Shown one piece after another: positions 36,101 through 45,805 of a stretch of DNA of 64,000 nucleotides. The notes below the pieces were generated by a model. That model was not told the origin of the DNA, searched no databases, and saw nothing but the letters and a program-made list of their open reading frames with translations. The stretch comes from GCA-2690565 sp002457235 (GTDB lineage: Bacteria; Verrucomicrobiota; Verrucomicrobiia; Opitutales; Coraliomargaritaceae), in contig JBJLEZ010000010.1 of assembly GCA_045565695.1 (NCBI GenBank), positions 1 to 64,000 on the forward strand, written 5' to 3'. How positions within the stretch are numbered: position 1 is the first letter of the stretch; every line of letters begins with the position of its first letter. The translations under genes and the position numbers were made by a program.

Positions 36101-36402
36101 GACAAAAGTGGATTGACCAAGCTCAGTCTGTTAATTTGTTCCTTCCTGAGCCTGACATTAAGGTGCTTTCTCACATGTATAGAGATGCTTGGCATAAAGG
36201 TTTGAAAACAACTTATTACTTAAGAACCTTAGGGGCTTCAAATATTGAAAAAGCCACTGTTGCTGTTAAAAAAGAGATGCGTGGACGTGTTTCAGACAGT
36301 GCAGCTAATGGAGATTCTAAAAAGGAATTTACTGATGCAGAGAAACAGGCTTGTTCGCTTGATGCCATGCTCAATGGCGGTGAGTGTGAAGCTTGTCAAT
36401 AA
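33148..36402 (+). CDS. nrdA: Ribonucleotide reductase class I alpha subunit with tandem ATP-cones
   Basis: The 1084-residue protein is over 300 residues longer than E. coli NrdA. The N-terminus carries a degenerate ATP-cone-like segment (about 50-145) and a clear ATP-cone (about 152-250, starting QLIRRNKQVVPWNESKIE). A long linker leads to the catalytic barrel. Catalytic residues are present: C491 and C720 (the active-site disulfide pair), N703, C705 and E707 in NLCTE, the Tyr pair Y1023-Y1024, and a C-terminal CEAC redox pair (C1080, C1083). Length and cone number resemble chlamydial NrdA, consistent with the class Ic beta subunit upstream. An AAAGGA Shine-Dalgarno sequence precedes the ATG. 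Confidence 0.95.
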   Translation: MFKKYAFEEDLELKRFTDTPLGNKPRFDWRGVISAEQFSSSEIRIQTESGEQAFDLAEIAETIGSALTDLLLSRKEDEIFTEVNQNFVAKVAESVGKVLSSQIEEGKELKLSNHDIHLLIEKALIENDAYDVAKSLVFARKGGSGSNTEERKPISIQLIRRNKQVVPWNESKIEVAVRKAFLSLHLDSEPAVKIARSVSERLNDAEQAFINIEDVQDAVQEEMMRQGFYKVAESYILHRAHRAQLRDLEVKPVESEQQEAMIVVTDEEGNNNFWDGLDLRLRIDFAMIGLDLNLGKDAIEAELRRSLYPEMKRADLQKTIILNAKSMIEKDADFAKFAARILLSYIYEEVLDWDIVKDGVNGLKEAHRIGFKTYLKRAVEIDRLNPDLLKFDIDTISKTLDPSADLNFDYLGIQTLYDRYLIVDKVAKVKRRLEVPQFFWMRVSMGLFIRDEINKEQKVSDLYNLYKSRRFCSSTPTLFNAGTMHSQLSSCYLYKVDDTIESIMHRGIADNAFLSKWAGGLGGSWTAVRGTGGFIKGTNGESQGVIPFLKLHNDQLVAVNQGGKRRGSGCAYLETWHNDILDFLELRKNTGDDRRRTHDMNTANWIPDLFMKRMESRGNWTLFRSNEVSDLHDLYGKAFEDRYSEYEAQAERGEIFGETIPAIDLWKSMLRMIFETGHPWITYKDPCNIRSPQDHAGVIHSSNLCTEITLNTSADETAVCNLGSVVLDSHLDKDGNLDHEKLRETIRIAVRALDNVIDINFYPTDSAKTANTRHRPIGLGIMGLQNALYQKNIAFASQAAVEFNDEFMEAIAYYAYEASSDLAEEFGTYSSYKGSKWDRGIMPQDSIDLLEQERGIEINVPRAGKMDWKPLRERIAKQGMRNSNVLAIAPTATISNIMGTTPCIEPTYKNLFVKSNLSGDFIVLNSSLVKDLKAEGLWNQEMADQLKYFDGELDSVENIPDHLREKYKTAFTIDYQYFIDAASRRQKWIDQAQSVNLFLPEPDIKVLSHMYRDAWHKGLKTTYYLRTLGASNIEKATVAVKKEMRGRVSDSAANGDSKKEFTDAEKQACSLDAMLNGGECEACQ

Positions 36403-36441
36403 GTACAGTTTACATTGAATTAGATTAGAGAAATAATTCAA

Positions 36442-36473
36442 AAAGAGCTACTCCAGAAATGGGGTAGCTTTTT
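36442..36473. terminator. Intrinsic terminator between nrdA and rnr
   Basis: AGCTACTCC and GGGGTAGCT pair around a six-base loop, flanked by A and T runs, so the stem can end transcription of both convergent genes. Confidence 0.85.
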
Positions 36474-38862
36474 ATTTTTTACGATTTGAGCGTCTGAATT
36501 TTCTCAACTTATTAAGCTCTTTGGGGCTATTCGGAATATCGCCTTTTCGGCTACTGATTCCCTTGATCTTTTTACTATCTGAGTGTTCAGAAATACTAAA
36601 ATCAAGTTGCCGTTTAAAGCGATCAACCTTATTTACATTGACTTTAATTCGTTGGCCGAGAGAGAAAATTTGCTTAGTTCTCTTGCCGACAATATTCTGT
36701 TCATTTGAAGATAGGAAATACATATCTTTGCCTAAATTAGAAATATGAACAAAGCCAAAGGCTTGGGAATCAACCAGTTCAATAAAGAGTCCGTGCTTTT
36801 TAACATCTGTTATTATTGCATCAAAATCATTAGGAGGATCAATTTTTAATTCTTGTTCAAAATATTCTAGAAGTTTGACTTTTGTGGACTCTCTTTCTGC
36901 GTCAACGCTATTTCTTTCGGTAACATTTAGGTGTTGAGTGATTGATTCTAAGGTGGATTGGTTATAGCGTACCTCAATTGAATTGGGCGCGTACTTAGAT
37001 TTAGATTTCACCAAGTAGGCATCAAGAATGCGATGAACGATCAAGTCTGAATAGCGTCTGATCGGAGAGGTGAAGTGAGAGTAATCTGTTTTTGCGAGTC
37101 CATAGTGTCCATCTGCAGTGGGGCGATATTGTGCTTGTTTAAGGCTCTTCAATACTTGAAGTTTTAAAGCATAGGACTGGGGGTGTTCTTTGAGTTGTTT
37201 CAATAGACGCGACATTTCCACAGGCTTTGAAAGTTGATTACAAGGCACTCCGTAGGTTCGCATAATCTGTCTAAGCTCTACAAGTCGAGTATCTTCTGGC
37301 TTGTCATGTACTCGATAGACTGAGGCAATCCGCTCACGTTTACTCATTCGAGCGACTTGTTCATTGGCAACTAACATGAATTCTTCAATAAGTTGGTGGC
37401 TGATGTCATTCACTTGTTTTTCCAAACGTTCTGCATAGCCTTCTTTATCCACATATATCTTAAGCTCATTCATATCTAGATCGAGTGAGCCTTTTTTGAA
37501 ACGCTTTTTTCTTAATTGTGATGCGATTGACCAGAGTGTTCGTATACTTTTTTTAAGATGCGATAATTCTTTTTTTTCTAAAGTTTTTAAGTCACGGCCG
37601 ATTGAGCCGGTTTGGTGCTTTGGCGGTAGAGGAGTTTGTTTAATCAGCTCAAGATCCTCTTTTTCCATAAAGGCCAATGCTTGTTTATAAGTAAGACGCT
37701 TGTTGCTTTGAATCACCGTATTGGCAAATTCAACTTTTTGAATTTCCGCATTTTTATTAAACTGAACAATTACGGATTTCGTTAATCGATCTTCTGCCTC
37801 TACTAATGAGCATAGACCATTAGAAAGGGAGTGAGGGAGCATCGGTATTACTGTACCCACTAAGTATGTACTATTGCCTCGATTTTGAGCTTCTACGTCT
37901 AAAGGTGTTTTTGGTTTAACGTAAGCCGATACATCGGCAATATGAACGCCAATCTCGATTAGATCCTCGTTGATTTCCTTTATGGATAATGCGTCATCAA
38001 AGTCTTTTGCATCATCTGGGTCGATGGTAAATGTATAGTCATTACGAAGGTCGAGCCGATTTTGCATATCCGCTTTTTTTACTTTTGGGGGTATCGCATC
38101 GGCTTGTTCTAAAACTGCTTTGGGAAAATCTGGATCTAAATTATATTTCATTAAGATAGCCTTAAATTCAGCTTTAGGCTCATGTGTCTTGCCTAAGATT
38201 TTCAAGATCTTTGCTTCAGGCATAATCACTCTTTGTGACCAATTGACTATTTCAAACAGTACCTTATCGCCATCTTCAATAGATAGTTCTCCGATGGAAG
38301 CTTTTGGTACAATAAATTCAGGGATGATATAAGGATCATCGGCAACGATATAGCTATGGTCTTTGGTATCTTCTCTGTAAGTACCGATATAGGTATCTCG
38401 GGCTCTCTGTATAATTTTTAGAACTCGGAAGGATTTGGCTTCGTTGGGTTGTATGGACTGACTTTTCCTATGCTTTTTACGGTAATCAAAACGGGGTTTT
38501 TTCTTTTCAATAATTCTTCCGAGAATCGTGTCACCTTGAAGAGCAACATTGGTATCCTGTTCGGCAATAGTATAAGGCTCTTTAGTATTGGATCCTTCCG
38601 GAAAGAATAAGGCAGAACCATTTTGTTTAAACTTTATTTTTCCTTTTATATAACCATCTGTTTCACAAATCTGGATTCGATGGTTTTTCCCATATTCAAT
38701 TTGATTTTCCTGTATCAATTGATCGATGCATTCAAAAAATAGCTCTTTTTTGGCATTAGGAACCTTTAATATATTAGATAAAGCTTCTTTCTTAACGGGT
38801 TTATAGTCAGATGATTGAATTAGTCTTAAAAGAGATTTTCTGAAATGAATGATTGAAGACAT
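36472..38862 (-). CDS. rnr: Ribonuclease R
   Basis: The 796-residue protein has the RNase R layout: an N-terminal helical domain, two cold-shock domains (about 65-230), the RNB catalytic domain (about 265-600) with the catalytic acidic cluster IDPDDAKDFDDALS, and a C-terminal S1 domain (about 665-745). A Lys/Arg-rich tail ends the protein. It degrades structured RNA from the 3' end. The start codon follows a gap of about 150 bases to the downstream end of ppk1, which shows no other gene. Confidence 0.95.
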   Translation of the reverse strand: MSSIIHFRKSLLRLIQSSDYKPVKKEALSNILKVPNAKKELFFECIDQLIQENQIEYGKNHRIQICETDGYIKGKIKFKQNGSALFFPEGSNTKEPYTIAEQDTNVALQGDTILGRIIEKKKPRFDYRKKHRKSQSIQPNEAKSFRVLKIIQRARDTYIGTYREDTKDHSYIVADDPYIIPEFIVPKASIGELSIEDGDKVLFEIVNWSQRVIMPEAKILKILGKTHEPKAEFKAILMKYNLDPDFPKAVLEQADAIPPKVKKADMQNRLDLRNDYTFTIDPDDAKDFDDALSIKEINEDLIEIGVHIADVSAYVKPKTPLDVEAQNRGNSTYLVGTVIPMLPHSLSNGLCSLVEAEDRLTKSVIVQFNKNAEIQKVEFANTVIQSNKRLTYKQALAFMEKEDLELIKQTPLPPKHQTGSIGRDLKTLEKKELSHLKKSIRTLWSIASQLRKKRFKKGSLDLDMNELKIYVDKEGYAERLEKQVNDISHQLIEEFMLVANEQVARMSKRERIASVYRVHDKPEDTRLVELRQIMRTYGVPCNQLSKPVEMSRLLKQLKEHPQSYALKLQVLKSLKQAQYRPTADGHYGLAKTDYSHFTSPIRRYSDLIVHRILDAYLVKSKSKYAPNSIEVRYNQSTLESITQHLNVTERNSVDAERESTKVKLLEYFEQELKIDPPNDFDAIITDVKKHGLFIELVDSQAFGFVHISNLGKDMYFLSSNEQNIVGKRTKQIFSLGQRIKVNVNKVDRFKRQLDFSISEHSDSKKIKGISSRKGDIPNSPKELNKLRKFRRSNRKK

Positions 38863-39013
38863 ATGAGTATTTTTAGCTATAGGCTAATTCTAAATTTTTA
38901 CGAGACTTCTTTAAAACAATTGGACGATTCTTTTGTGCTAATAGCTTAATTAAATCTAATTGTCTTAAGAATTTTATAGTATCGTTTTTTACGAAGGGTT
39001 TCTTTTCAGGAAA

Positions 39014-41119
39014 TTAATTTTGGGTATAGGAACGAAGTGAACTCTGGAGACTCAAATCAATGAAAGCATCTTGTGCAGAAAAAGATGCCTGAGAAGTACT
39101 CTTTATTTTTTTGTACTCTCCATTAGCTAACAAAGTATTAGCTTGCGTGTTATCTTTCAAATAAGCTTCCAAGATTTTCAAGATACGATTTCGCTCTTCA
39201 GCACTTTCAATCGGGAACACACATTCGATACGTTTAAAGAAATTTCGCGGCATTGCATCGGCACTTCCTAAGTATAATAGAGCGTCACCTTTGCTACTGT
39301 TCTCAAAATAATAGATGCGAGAATGTTCTAAAAATCTTCCAAGAATACTTCTAACATTTATATTTTCGCTAAGGCCTTTGACTCTTGGAACAATGTTACA
39401 GATTCCTCGAATAATTAAATCGATTTTTACACCTGCTTGTGACGCACGATACAGATTATCGATTGTTTCTTGATCTACTAAGCTGTTAGCTTGGATCATA
39501 ATACGTGCAGGGTATCCCGCTAAAGCATTTTTTATCTCCCTCTTAATATTTTTTTGAATAGAACTGTGGAAATTAAAAGGTGCCACTAGAAGGTGCTTAA
39601 ATGCAGGGGTATGTGCATAACCCGTTAGCGTATTGAATAATGCTGCCACTTCAGAGGTTAGTTTCTTTTTGGCAGTAAAAAAGCTAAAGTCGGTATACAG
39701 TCGCGCTGTCTTTTGATTATAGTTCCCTGTACTTAAGTGTACATAATGTTTAAGTTTTTTGCCTTCTCTTCTAACTACCATACATGTTTTGCAATGGGTC
39801 TTGAGTCCAACAATTCCGTAAACAACATGAACCCCTACGTCTTCTAGCTTTTTCGCCCAATGAATGTTGTTAGCTTCATCGAAACGTGCTTTGATTTCCA
39901 CAATTGCAGTGACTTGCTTGCCGTTTTTTGAGGCATCCATTAAAGCTTTTACGATAGGAGAATCGCCAGAAGTTCGATAGAGAGTTTGCTTAATAGCGAA
40001 TACCTTGGGGTCTTTAGCCGCTTGTTCGATAAAATCAATAAATGGCTGAAAACTGTCGTAGGGCTGATGAAGCAATAAGTCCTTTTTGGCAATGTTATCA
40101 AAAATCAATTCAGGCAATTCAAATCCTTTGGGAATTTTTGGGCTAAAGTGAGGGAATTTTAAATCGGAACGTTTAATTAAATCATATACGCCCATTAGCC
40201 TCAGTGGATTAATTGGACCATCCGTCTCATAAATTGCCTTTTCCTCTAGATCAAGTGCTCCCATAAATTGTTTTAGCATTTTTCGATCAAAGCCTTTACA
40301 AATTTCTAGGCGAACGGCTGCTCCTTTTTCCCTTCGAACTAATTCTTCTTCTATTTTGTTCAGAAGGTTTTTAACTTCTTCGTCATCGATGTAGAGCTCG
40401 CTATTACGAGTGATTCTAAATGGTGTTGCCGATTTTACCCGATAGCCTTGGAAGAGTGTGTTGATGAAGTATTCAATGATATCGCTTAAGAAAATGTAGA
40501 CTTCATCTTTATTTTTTCTAGGAACTTCAATTTTTACGACTCTTGGTAAAATTCGAGGGACAGGAATGATCGCCATTTTAGAGTCCTTTTTTCTTGAATT
40601 ATTTTGTTTCAAGGAGGCTAAAATATAAAGTGCCTTATTTATTAATTGAGGGAAAGGATGAGCTGGATCTATTGCTAAAGGTGTCAGTATTGGGTATATG
40701 TATTCTTCGAAATAATGTTTCACCCATTGCTTTTCTCTGACGTTTAGCTCTCGATAATTTAAAAAACGAATTCCTGCAGACTCTAGCTCCGGCAAGAGTG
40801 AATCTTTCCAGCATTGATTCTGCTCTAAGAGCAATTCTTTGACGTAGCTTTCAATTTGAACTAATTGCTCATTTGCATCGAGTCCGTCAGGTCCTCGCTC
40901 AACAACACCCGATTTTATCTGCTGAATTAATCCAGCAACTCGTATTTCAAAAAATTCATCTAAATTTGAACTAACAAAAGCCAAAAACTTCATCCTCTCT
41001 AATAGAGGGTAGCAGGAAGATTGTGCCTGCTCAAGTACTCGTCGGTTAAAAGCTAACCAACTTAATTCTCGGTTGAAATAGCGAAAAGGTTGTTTTTCAG
41101 ATGATACTTTTTTTATCAT
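39014..41119 (-). CDS. ppk1: Polyphosphate kinase 1
   Basis: The 701-residue protein is full length for PPK1: the N-terminal domain with YFNRELSWLAFNRRVLEQ, the head domain, and two C-terminal domains. The phosphorylated histidine lies in VGLKTHCKT and the conserved STGNYNQKTARLYTDFS segment follows. It makes polyphosphate reversibly from ATP at the membrane. It lies 26 bases downstream of htpG on the same strand, so the two may be co-transcribed. Confidence 0.96.
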   Translation of the reverse strand: MIKKVSSEKQPFRYFNRELSWLAFNRRVLEQAQSSCYPLLERMKFLAFVSSNLDEFFEIRVAGLIQQIKSGVVERGPDGLDANEQLVQIESYVKELLLEQNQCWKDSLLPELESAGIRFLNYRELNVREKQWVKHYFEEYIYPILTPLAIDPAHPFPQLINKALYILASLKQNNSRKKDSKMAIIPVPRILPRVVKIEVPRKNKDEVYIFLSDIIEYFINTLFQGYRVKSATPFRITRNSELYIDDEEVKNLLNKIEEELVRREKGAAVRLEICKGFDRKMLKQFMGALDLEEKAIYETDGPINPLRLMGVYDLIKRSDLKFPHFSPKIPKGFELPELIFDNIAKKDLLLHQPYDSFQPFIDFIEQAAKDPKVFAIKQTLYRTSGDSPIVKALMDASKNGKQVTAIVEIKARFDEANNIHWAKKLEDVGVHVVYGIVGLKTHCKTCMVVRREGKKLKHYVHLSTGNYNQKTARLYTDFSFFTAKKKLTSEVAALFNTLTGYAHTPAFKHLLVAPFNFHSSIQKNIKREIKNALAGYPARIMIQANSLVDQETIDNLYRASQAGVKIDLIIRGICNIVPRVKGLSENINVRSILGRFLEHSRIYYFENSSKGDALLYLGSADAMPRNFFKRIECVFPIESAEERNRILKILEAYLKDNTQANTLLANGEYKKIKSTSQASFSAQDAFIDLSLQSSLRSYTQN

Positions 41120-41145
41120 TTATATTTTTACAGTGATAGCAGTGA

Positions 41146-43023
41146 CTATGCACTAGTCTCGCTCAATCGCTGCATAATTTTATAATTTTGTTCAACTAAT
41201 TGGCTTGGGTCTTCAATTAGACCAGCCGAAACTTTGGTTGTTTCTAAAATCTGTCGTGAAAGAAGCTTTGCTAAGTCGGGGTTAGCAGTTTGCAGGTTAG
41301 CAATATTTTTAATGAGAGGGTGCTTTGGGTTAATCTCTAAATGAATACTTGTTTCTGCGTTCTGCATTTCATCCATCTTTTGCATGGCTTTGAGCATTTT
41401 TTTCATTTGAGCAGTCATCATTTTGTCACTGTTTACAATGATGGCTGGACTGTTAGTTAGGCGTGAACTCGTTGAAATTTCTTTGATTTCGGGTAGTGTT
41501 TCTTTAAGAAATTCACAGAGAGCTTTTTCGCTGTCTTCATCGAGTTTTTCCTCAGTTTCATCATGCTCAACTTTCTTGATCGCATCTAAGTCAATATCTG
41601 CTGAGTCCACAGAGACAAAGTTTTTTTCTTCGAAGCTTCTCCCGTGATTCATTACAAATTCATCTATAGGTTCAAAGAGGAATAATACCTCAATGTTTCT
41701 TGAATTAAAGGCTTCTAAATAGGGGGATTTTTCAAGTGCTTGGCGATTGGCTCCAAAGAGGAAATAAATTTCTTTTTGCTCTTCTAAAGCACGTGAGAGA
41801 TAGTCGCTTAAACTGGTAGTTTCTCCTTCTTTAGTGTAGCTTGATTCATATCGAAGGAGTTTTAATAACTGATCACGGTGAGTAAAGTCTGATGTCACAC
41901 CTTCTTTTAAAAAGACGCCAAATTTATTCCAAAAATCTGTATAGGCTTCGGGTTCTTTATTAGATTTTTCTTCAAGTTGTTTCAAATAGCGTTTGGTAAG
42001 TAATTTATTCAGCTTTTGAACTAAGGAGCTATCTTGCATAGACTCTCTTGAAATATTTAGAGGTAAATCAGAACTATCAACGACACCTCTTAAAAAGCGC
42101 AACCATTCGGGTAATAGGTTTTTGGGATCTGCCTCTATAAGAATTTTACGGCAGTACAAACTCACGCCTGGATCCATTCGACCAAAGCCGAAGCCTTCCA
42201 TGTTTTCGCTTGGTGTAAATAGTAGTGCATTGATTTCTAGTGGGGCATCGGCATTGAAGTGAAGCCAAAATTGAGGCTCATCAAAGGCTTTGGATTGGAA
42301 TTTATAGAATTCCTTATAATCGTCCTCACTTATATCTTTTTTATTTTTAAGCCATAGTGCTCCCATTGTCTTCAATGTCTCATCATTAAGCTTGATGGGA
42401 AATTGAATGAAGGCGGAGTAATTATTAATAATAGTTTCAAGGCGCTCTTTTTTTGTAAATTCCTTATAATTCTCGCTTAAATGAATGAGGATACGAGTAC
42501 CTCTCGGTTCATTCGCTTCAAGAGTTTTAATTTCATAGGAGCCTGAGCCATCACTGATCCAACTGAGTGATTCTCCATCTTCTTTCCAAGTACGAGTGAA
42601 AACCTCTACCTTATCTGCCACCATAAACACCGAATAAAAACCAACTCCAAATTGTCCGATTAGATTGTCGTTTTTTTCGCCTGATTCTTGTAATGCCTTC
42701 AAAAACGCTTTTGACCCAGAGTGGGCGATGGTGCCCAAATTTTCAACGAGCTCTTCACGAGTCATACCTACTCCAGTATCTTGGATGGTAAGAGTACCAT
42801 TTTCTTCATCGAATTGGACGTTTATTTCTAATTCTTTATCTGCCTCGTGAATGTTTTTTTCTGTGAGTTGTGTGTGTCTTAGTTTTTCTGTCGCATCAGA
42901 GGCATTCGATACTAATTCGCGAATAAATATTTCTTTATCCGTATAGAGTGAATTCACTACGATATCTAGAACTTGTTTAACTTCAGCTTGAAATTCGTGT
43001 TTTTCAGTTGTTTGTGCGGTCAT
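41146..43023 (-). CDS. htpG: Molecular chaperone HtpG (Hsp90)
   Basis: The 625-residue protein shows the GHKL ATPase domain (residues 1-230) with LVSNASDATEKLRH, DTGVGMTREEL and GQFGVGFYSVFMVADKVEV. The middle domain (about 235-500) has the catalytic-loop region around NISRESMQDSS, and the C-terminal dimerisation domain follows. Bacterial Hsp90 is a cytosolic stress chaperone. The 200-base gap upstream is shared with the divergent NtrC-type regulator. Confidence 0.96.
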   Translation of the reverse strand: MTAQTTEKHEFQAEVKQVLDIVVNSLYTDKEIFIRELVSNASDATEKLRHTQLTEKNIHEADKELEINVQFDEENGTLTIQDTGVGMTREELVENLGTIAHSGSKAFLKALQESGEKNDNLIGQFGVGFYSVFMVADKVEVFTRTWKEDGESLSWISDGSGSYEIKTLEANEPRGTRILIHLSENYKEFTKKERLETIINNYSAFIQFPIKLNDETLKTMGALWLKNKKDISEDDYKEFYKFQSKAFDEPQFWLHFNADAPLEINALLFTPSENMEGFGFGRMDPGVSLYCRKILIEADPKNLLPEWLRFLRGVVDSSDLPLNISRESMQDSSLVQKLNKLLTKRYLKQLEEKSNKEPEAYTDFWNKFGVFLKEGVTSDFTHRDQLLKLLRYESSYTKEGETTSLSDYLSRALEEQKEIYFLFGANRQALEKSPYLEAFNSRNIEVLFLFEPIDEFVMNHGRSFEEKNFVSVDSADIDLDAIKKVEHDETEEKLDEDSEKALCEFLKETLPEIKEISTSSRLTNSPAIIVNSDKMMTAQMKKMLKAMQKMDEMQNAETSIHLEINPKHPLIKNIANLQTANPDLAKLLSRQILETTKVSAGLIEDPSQLVEQNYKIMQRLSETSA

Positions 43024-43227
43024 TGGTATTTTAGTAATTTTTATGAGTTAAAGAAAAAGTGAGTGTAACCCATGCTCAGTAAGGAGTGAGCATTGTTCAA
43101 AAGAATCCCAATTATTTTATCTTTAATAAAAAAAAGCAAGTTAGCTCTAAGATAATTTTAATTGGTGGATATCATTTATTCCTGATTTAAGGTTGATTTC
43201 AAGTAAAAAGTGGGTCTTTATGTCTCT

Positions 43228-44613
43228 ATGCAGGCAACCATTTTAATTGTTGATGACGAAAAGAACACTCGAGAAGGGCTTCGCTTAGCACTAGAGGATG
43301 ATTATGATGTCTACACCGCCTCGAATGCAGATGAAGCTTTTAATTTGATGGAGGTCGAGACTTTTGACCTTATTTTAACTGATTTGAGAATGGCGGGAAA
43401 ATCGGGTATGATGGTTATTGATTCCGCAATGGAACTTCCAAATAAACCCGTTTGTATCATGATGACGGCTTATGGTGATGTCGATACTGCAGTCGAAGCA
43501 ATGCGTAGAGGTGCTTTCGATTTTCACACTAAACCGGTCAATATTGAAAAACTCGAATTCATGATCAAACGAGCCATTCAGTCTAAAAATATTCAAAAAG
43601 AGAATGAAGTGCTTCATAAACGATTAGATATGCGTTACCAGTTTAGTCAAATAGTGGGTAATTCTCAAGCCATGGTTGAGGTCTTAGATCGAGTTAAATT
43701 AGTGGCACCAACCAAAGCAACCGTACTCATTGAAGGGCAGACGGGTACGGGCAAAGAATTAATTGCACAATCAATTCATCAAAACAGTGATCGCTCTCGA
43801 AAGCCCTTTATTGCAGTTCATTGTGCAGCTTTAGCGGCAAATTTATTAGAAAGTGAATTGTTTGGCCATGAGAAAGGTTCCTTTACTGGTGCTAATGAGC
43901 GGAGAATAGGGCGCTTTGAATCATCGGATGGAGGTACTCTATTTCTTGATGAAATTGGAGAAATTGATACCTCAACACAAGTAAAGCTCTTGCGCTTTTT
44001 AGAAACTCGCTCTTTCGAGCGTTTAGGCAGCTCTAAGTCGATTGAAGTCGATATTCGTCTTGTTTGTGCAACGAATAGAAATCTTTCAGAGATGGTGCAA
44101 AAGGGGGAATTTAGAGAAGATTTATATTATAGATTAAATGTCATTCGTATTCAATTGCCCTCATTAATCGAGCGCAAGGTCGATATCCCTGTGTTATTAA
44201 AACATTACAGTAATATGTTTTCTGAAGAAAATGGGTTTCCTTCATTAGAATTGTCTAAAGAAGCATTGAATATTTTGGTCGAGTATTCCTGGCCGGGTAA
44301 TATTCGTGAATTAAGAAACTTTTGTGAAAATATAATTATTTTAAAGCAAGGTCAGACCCTGATTCCAGAAGACTTGGAAGCAAAATTTTTTAATTCAGAA
44401 ACCTCTGATCAAGCAGAGTCAGAAGCGTTTAGTAGCAATAGATTATCCAATGTTAATTTCAGTTTAGACATGAATGAGAAGCAATTATTGCGAAATGCCT
44501 TACTGAAATGTGGTGGCAATCGAACTAAGGCTGCTCAGCTAATGGGCATCAGTCGTAGAACACTGCATCGTAAACTTTTGAAATGGCCTGAACTTGATCC
44601 AGATTTTTCGTAA
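43228..44613 (+). CDS. NtrC-type sigma54-dependent response regulator
   Basis: The ATG at 43228 gives 461 residues; an in-frame GTG at 43210 would add six. A receiver domain (1-120) has the acidic pocket DDE, phospho-Asp D52 (LTDLRM), the MMTAYG segment and Lys of TKPVN. The AAA+ domain (about 140-375) has Walker A GQTGTGKE, the GSFTGA loop that contacts sigma54, and GGTLFLDEIGE. The C-terminal Fis-type helix-turn-helix is NRTKAAQLMGISRRTLHRKL. No sensor kinase is adjacent. The downstream amtB operon carries a sigma54 promoter, making control of it by this or a similar activator plausible. Confidence 0.93.
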   Translation: MQATILIVDDEKNTREGLRLALEDDYDVYTASNADEAFNLMEVETFDLILTDLRMAGKSGMMVIDSAMELPNKPVCIMMTAYGDVDTAVEAMRRGAFDFHTKPVNIEKLEFMIKRAIQSKNIQKENEVLHKRLDMRYQFSQIVGNSQAMVEVLDRVKLVAPTKATVLIEGQTGTGKELIAQSIHQNSDRSRKPFIAVHCAALAANLLESELFGHEKGSFTGANERRIGRFESSDGGTLFLDEIGEIDTSTQVKLLRFLETRSFERLGSSKSIEVDIRLVCATNRNLSEMVQKGEFREDLYYRLNVIRIQLPSLIERKVDIPVLLKHYSNMFSEENGFPSLELSKEALNILVEYSWPGNIRELRNFCENIIILKQGQTLIPEDLEAKFFNSETSDQAESEAFSSNRLSNVNFSLDMNEKQLLRNALLKCGGNRTKAAQLMGISRRTLHRKLLKWPELDPDFS

Positions 44614-44657
44614 AAATATTATCTTGTAACTGAGACTACTTTAAATAATTTTGATTT

Positions 44658-45575
44658 ATGCGTTTTTTAATCTTTATAAAGGTTCTATGTGCTTTCTTTT
44701 TTGCCTACTTTGTCGCCTCTGCTCAAGAGACTCGTATGGCATATTCGGATCTAATCCCTAATGATTTTCAGAAATTTTTATACAATGATACGATATCATT
44801 AGAGAAAGACTCAAATGCTGAAATTACTATTTTATCTGCTTATAAGTCAGGTAGTTTACCGATGATCGAAGATTTTTTATCCGATCGTTTGGATATTTGT
44901 GTTCTAGCCTTACCCGAAGGTAGTGATTTCCCTCTTTTAGATGATGATAAAATAGTTAAAATTCCCTTTGGCTACAAATCTTCAGTAGTGGTTGTTAATG
45001 AAGAAAATCCGATATCAGAAATTACGGTTGATCAATTAGCTACCATTTTTAGTTCCTCTAGTAAGACTTCCAATTTACTTAGTTGGAGAGATCTCGGGTT
45101 GTCTTCATTTTCAACTAATTCCATTAAAGCCTATGCGGTTAAAGAAAATAATGGGATTTCTGCAGATTTATTTCGCTTTAGTGTGCTCAGCGAAAAATTT
45201 TTTAATTCAACAGTCACTTTTGACGTAGAGGACAATGTAAAGCGTTTGATTATTCAAGATAAAGCAGCAGTCGGAGTATTTCCCAATATACCTGAAAATT
45301 CTAATTTAAAAGTTTTATTCGTGGCCCAAGATGATGAATCTATTGCTTATGGCCCTAGTATTGAGAATTTATATTATTCTGACTATTTCATTCGCTTACC
45401 TTTTTATATTGTCTACAAATTAAGAGATTCAGACAGACTATCTCCTCTCATAAGCACCTTGCTCAGTGACTCAGTTGCAGATATTTTAGATAATAATGAT
45501 TTCTTCCCTTTACCTAAGGTAATCAGAGAAAAATTAATCATCGATATCCAACTATATTTGCAGGAAAACGAATAA
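44658..45575 (+). CDS. Periplasmic phosphate-binding-like (PBP superfamily) protein
   Basis: The 305-residue protein has a signal peptide (about residues 1-22, ending FVASA) and the alternating fold of the PstS-like periplasmic binding proteins, with DICVLALPEGSD, SSVVVVNEENPISEITVDQLATIF and LLSWRDLGLSS segments. The motif ISEITVDQLATIFSS resembles that of phosphate-binding PstS/PBP-like proteins. No permease or ATPase follows, so it is a stand-alone binding protein and the ligand is not certain. It starts 44 bases after the NtrC-type regulator on the same strand and may be co-transcribed. Confidence 0.72.
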   Translation: MRFLIFIKVLCAFFFAYFVASAQETRMAYSDLIPNDFQKFLYNDTISLEKDSNAEITILSAYKSGSLPMIEDFLSDRLDICVLALPEGSDFPLLDDDKIVKIPFGYKSSVVVVNEENPISEITVDQLATIFSSSSKTSNLLSWRDLGLSSFSTNSIKAYAVKENNGISADLFRFSVLSEKFFNSTVTFDVEDNVKRLIIQDKAAVGVFPNIPENSNLKVLFVAQDDESIAYGPSIENLYYSDYFIRLPFYIVYKLRDSDRLSPLISTLLSDSVADILDNNDFFPLPKVIREKLIIDIQLYLQENE

Positions 45576-45644
45576 TAAAGTTTTTAAAATTCCCATTGAC
45601 ACTTAGACAGGGATTTTCTTATTTCTTAATTTTATCAATTTATT

Positions 45645-45725
<81 letters not shown>

Positions 45726-45755
45726 AGCCCTTAGCACTGACTAAGGGCTTTTTTG
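45726..45755 (+). terminator. Intrinsic terminator after tRNA-Gly
   Basis: AGCCCTTAG and CTAAGGGCT pair around a six-base loop followed by TTTTTT. Confidence 0.9.
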
Positions 45756-45805
45756 TCTCTTGTTTAAGTACTGCCACTCGGGTGAAATGAGTTCTTTAAG
45801 AATAT

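Noticed and set aside
43210..43227. GTG start of the NtrC-type regulator
   Set aside because: Starting at ATG 43228 gives a receiver domain beginning MQATILIVDDE, which is normal; the extra residues add nothing.
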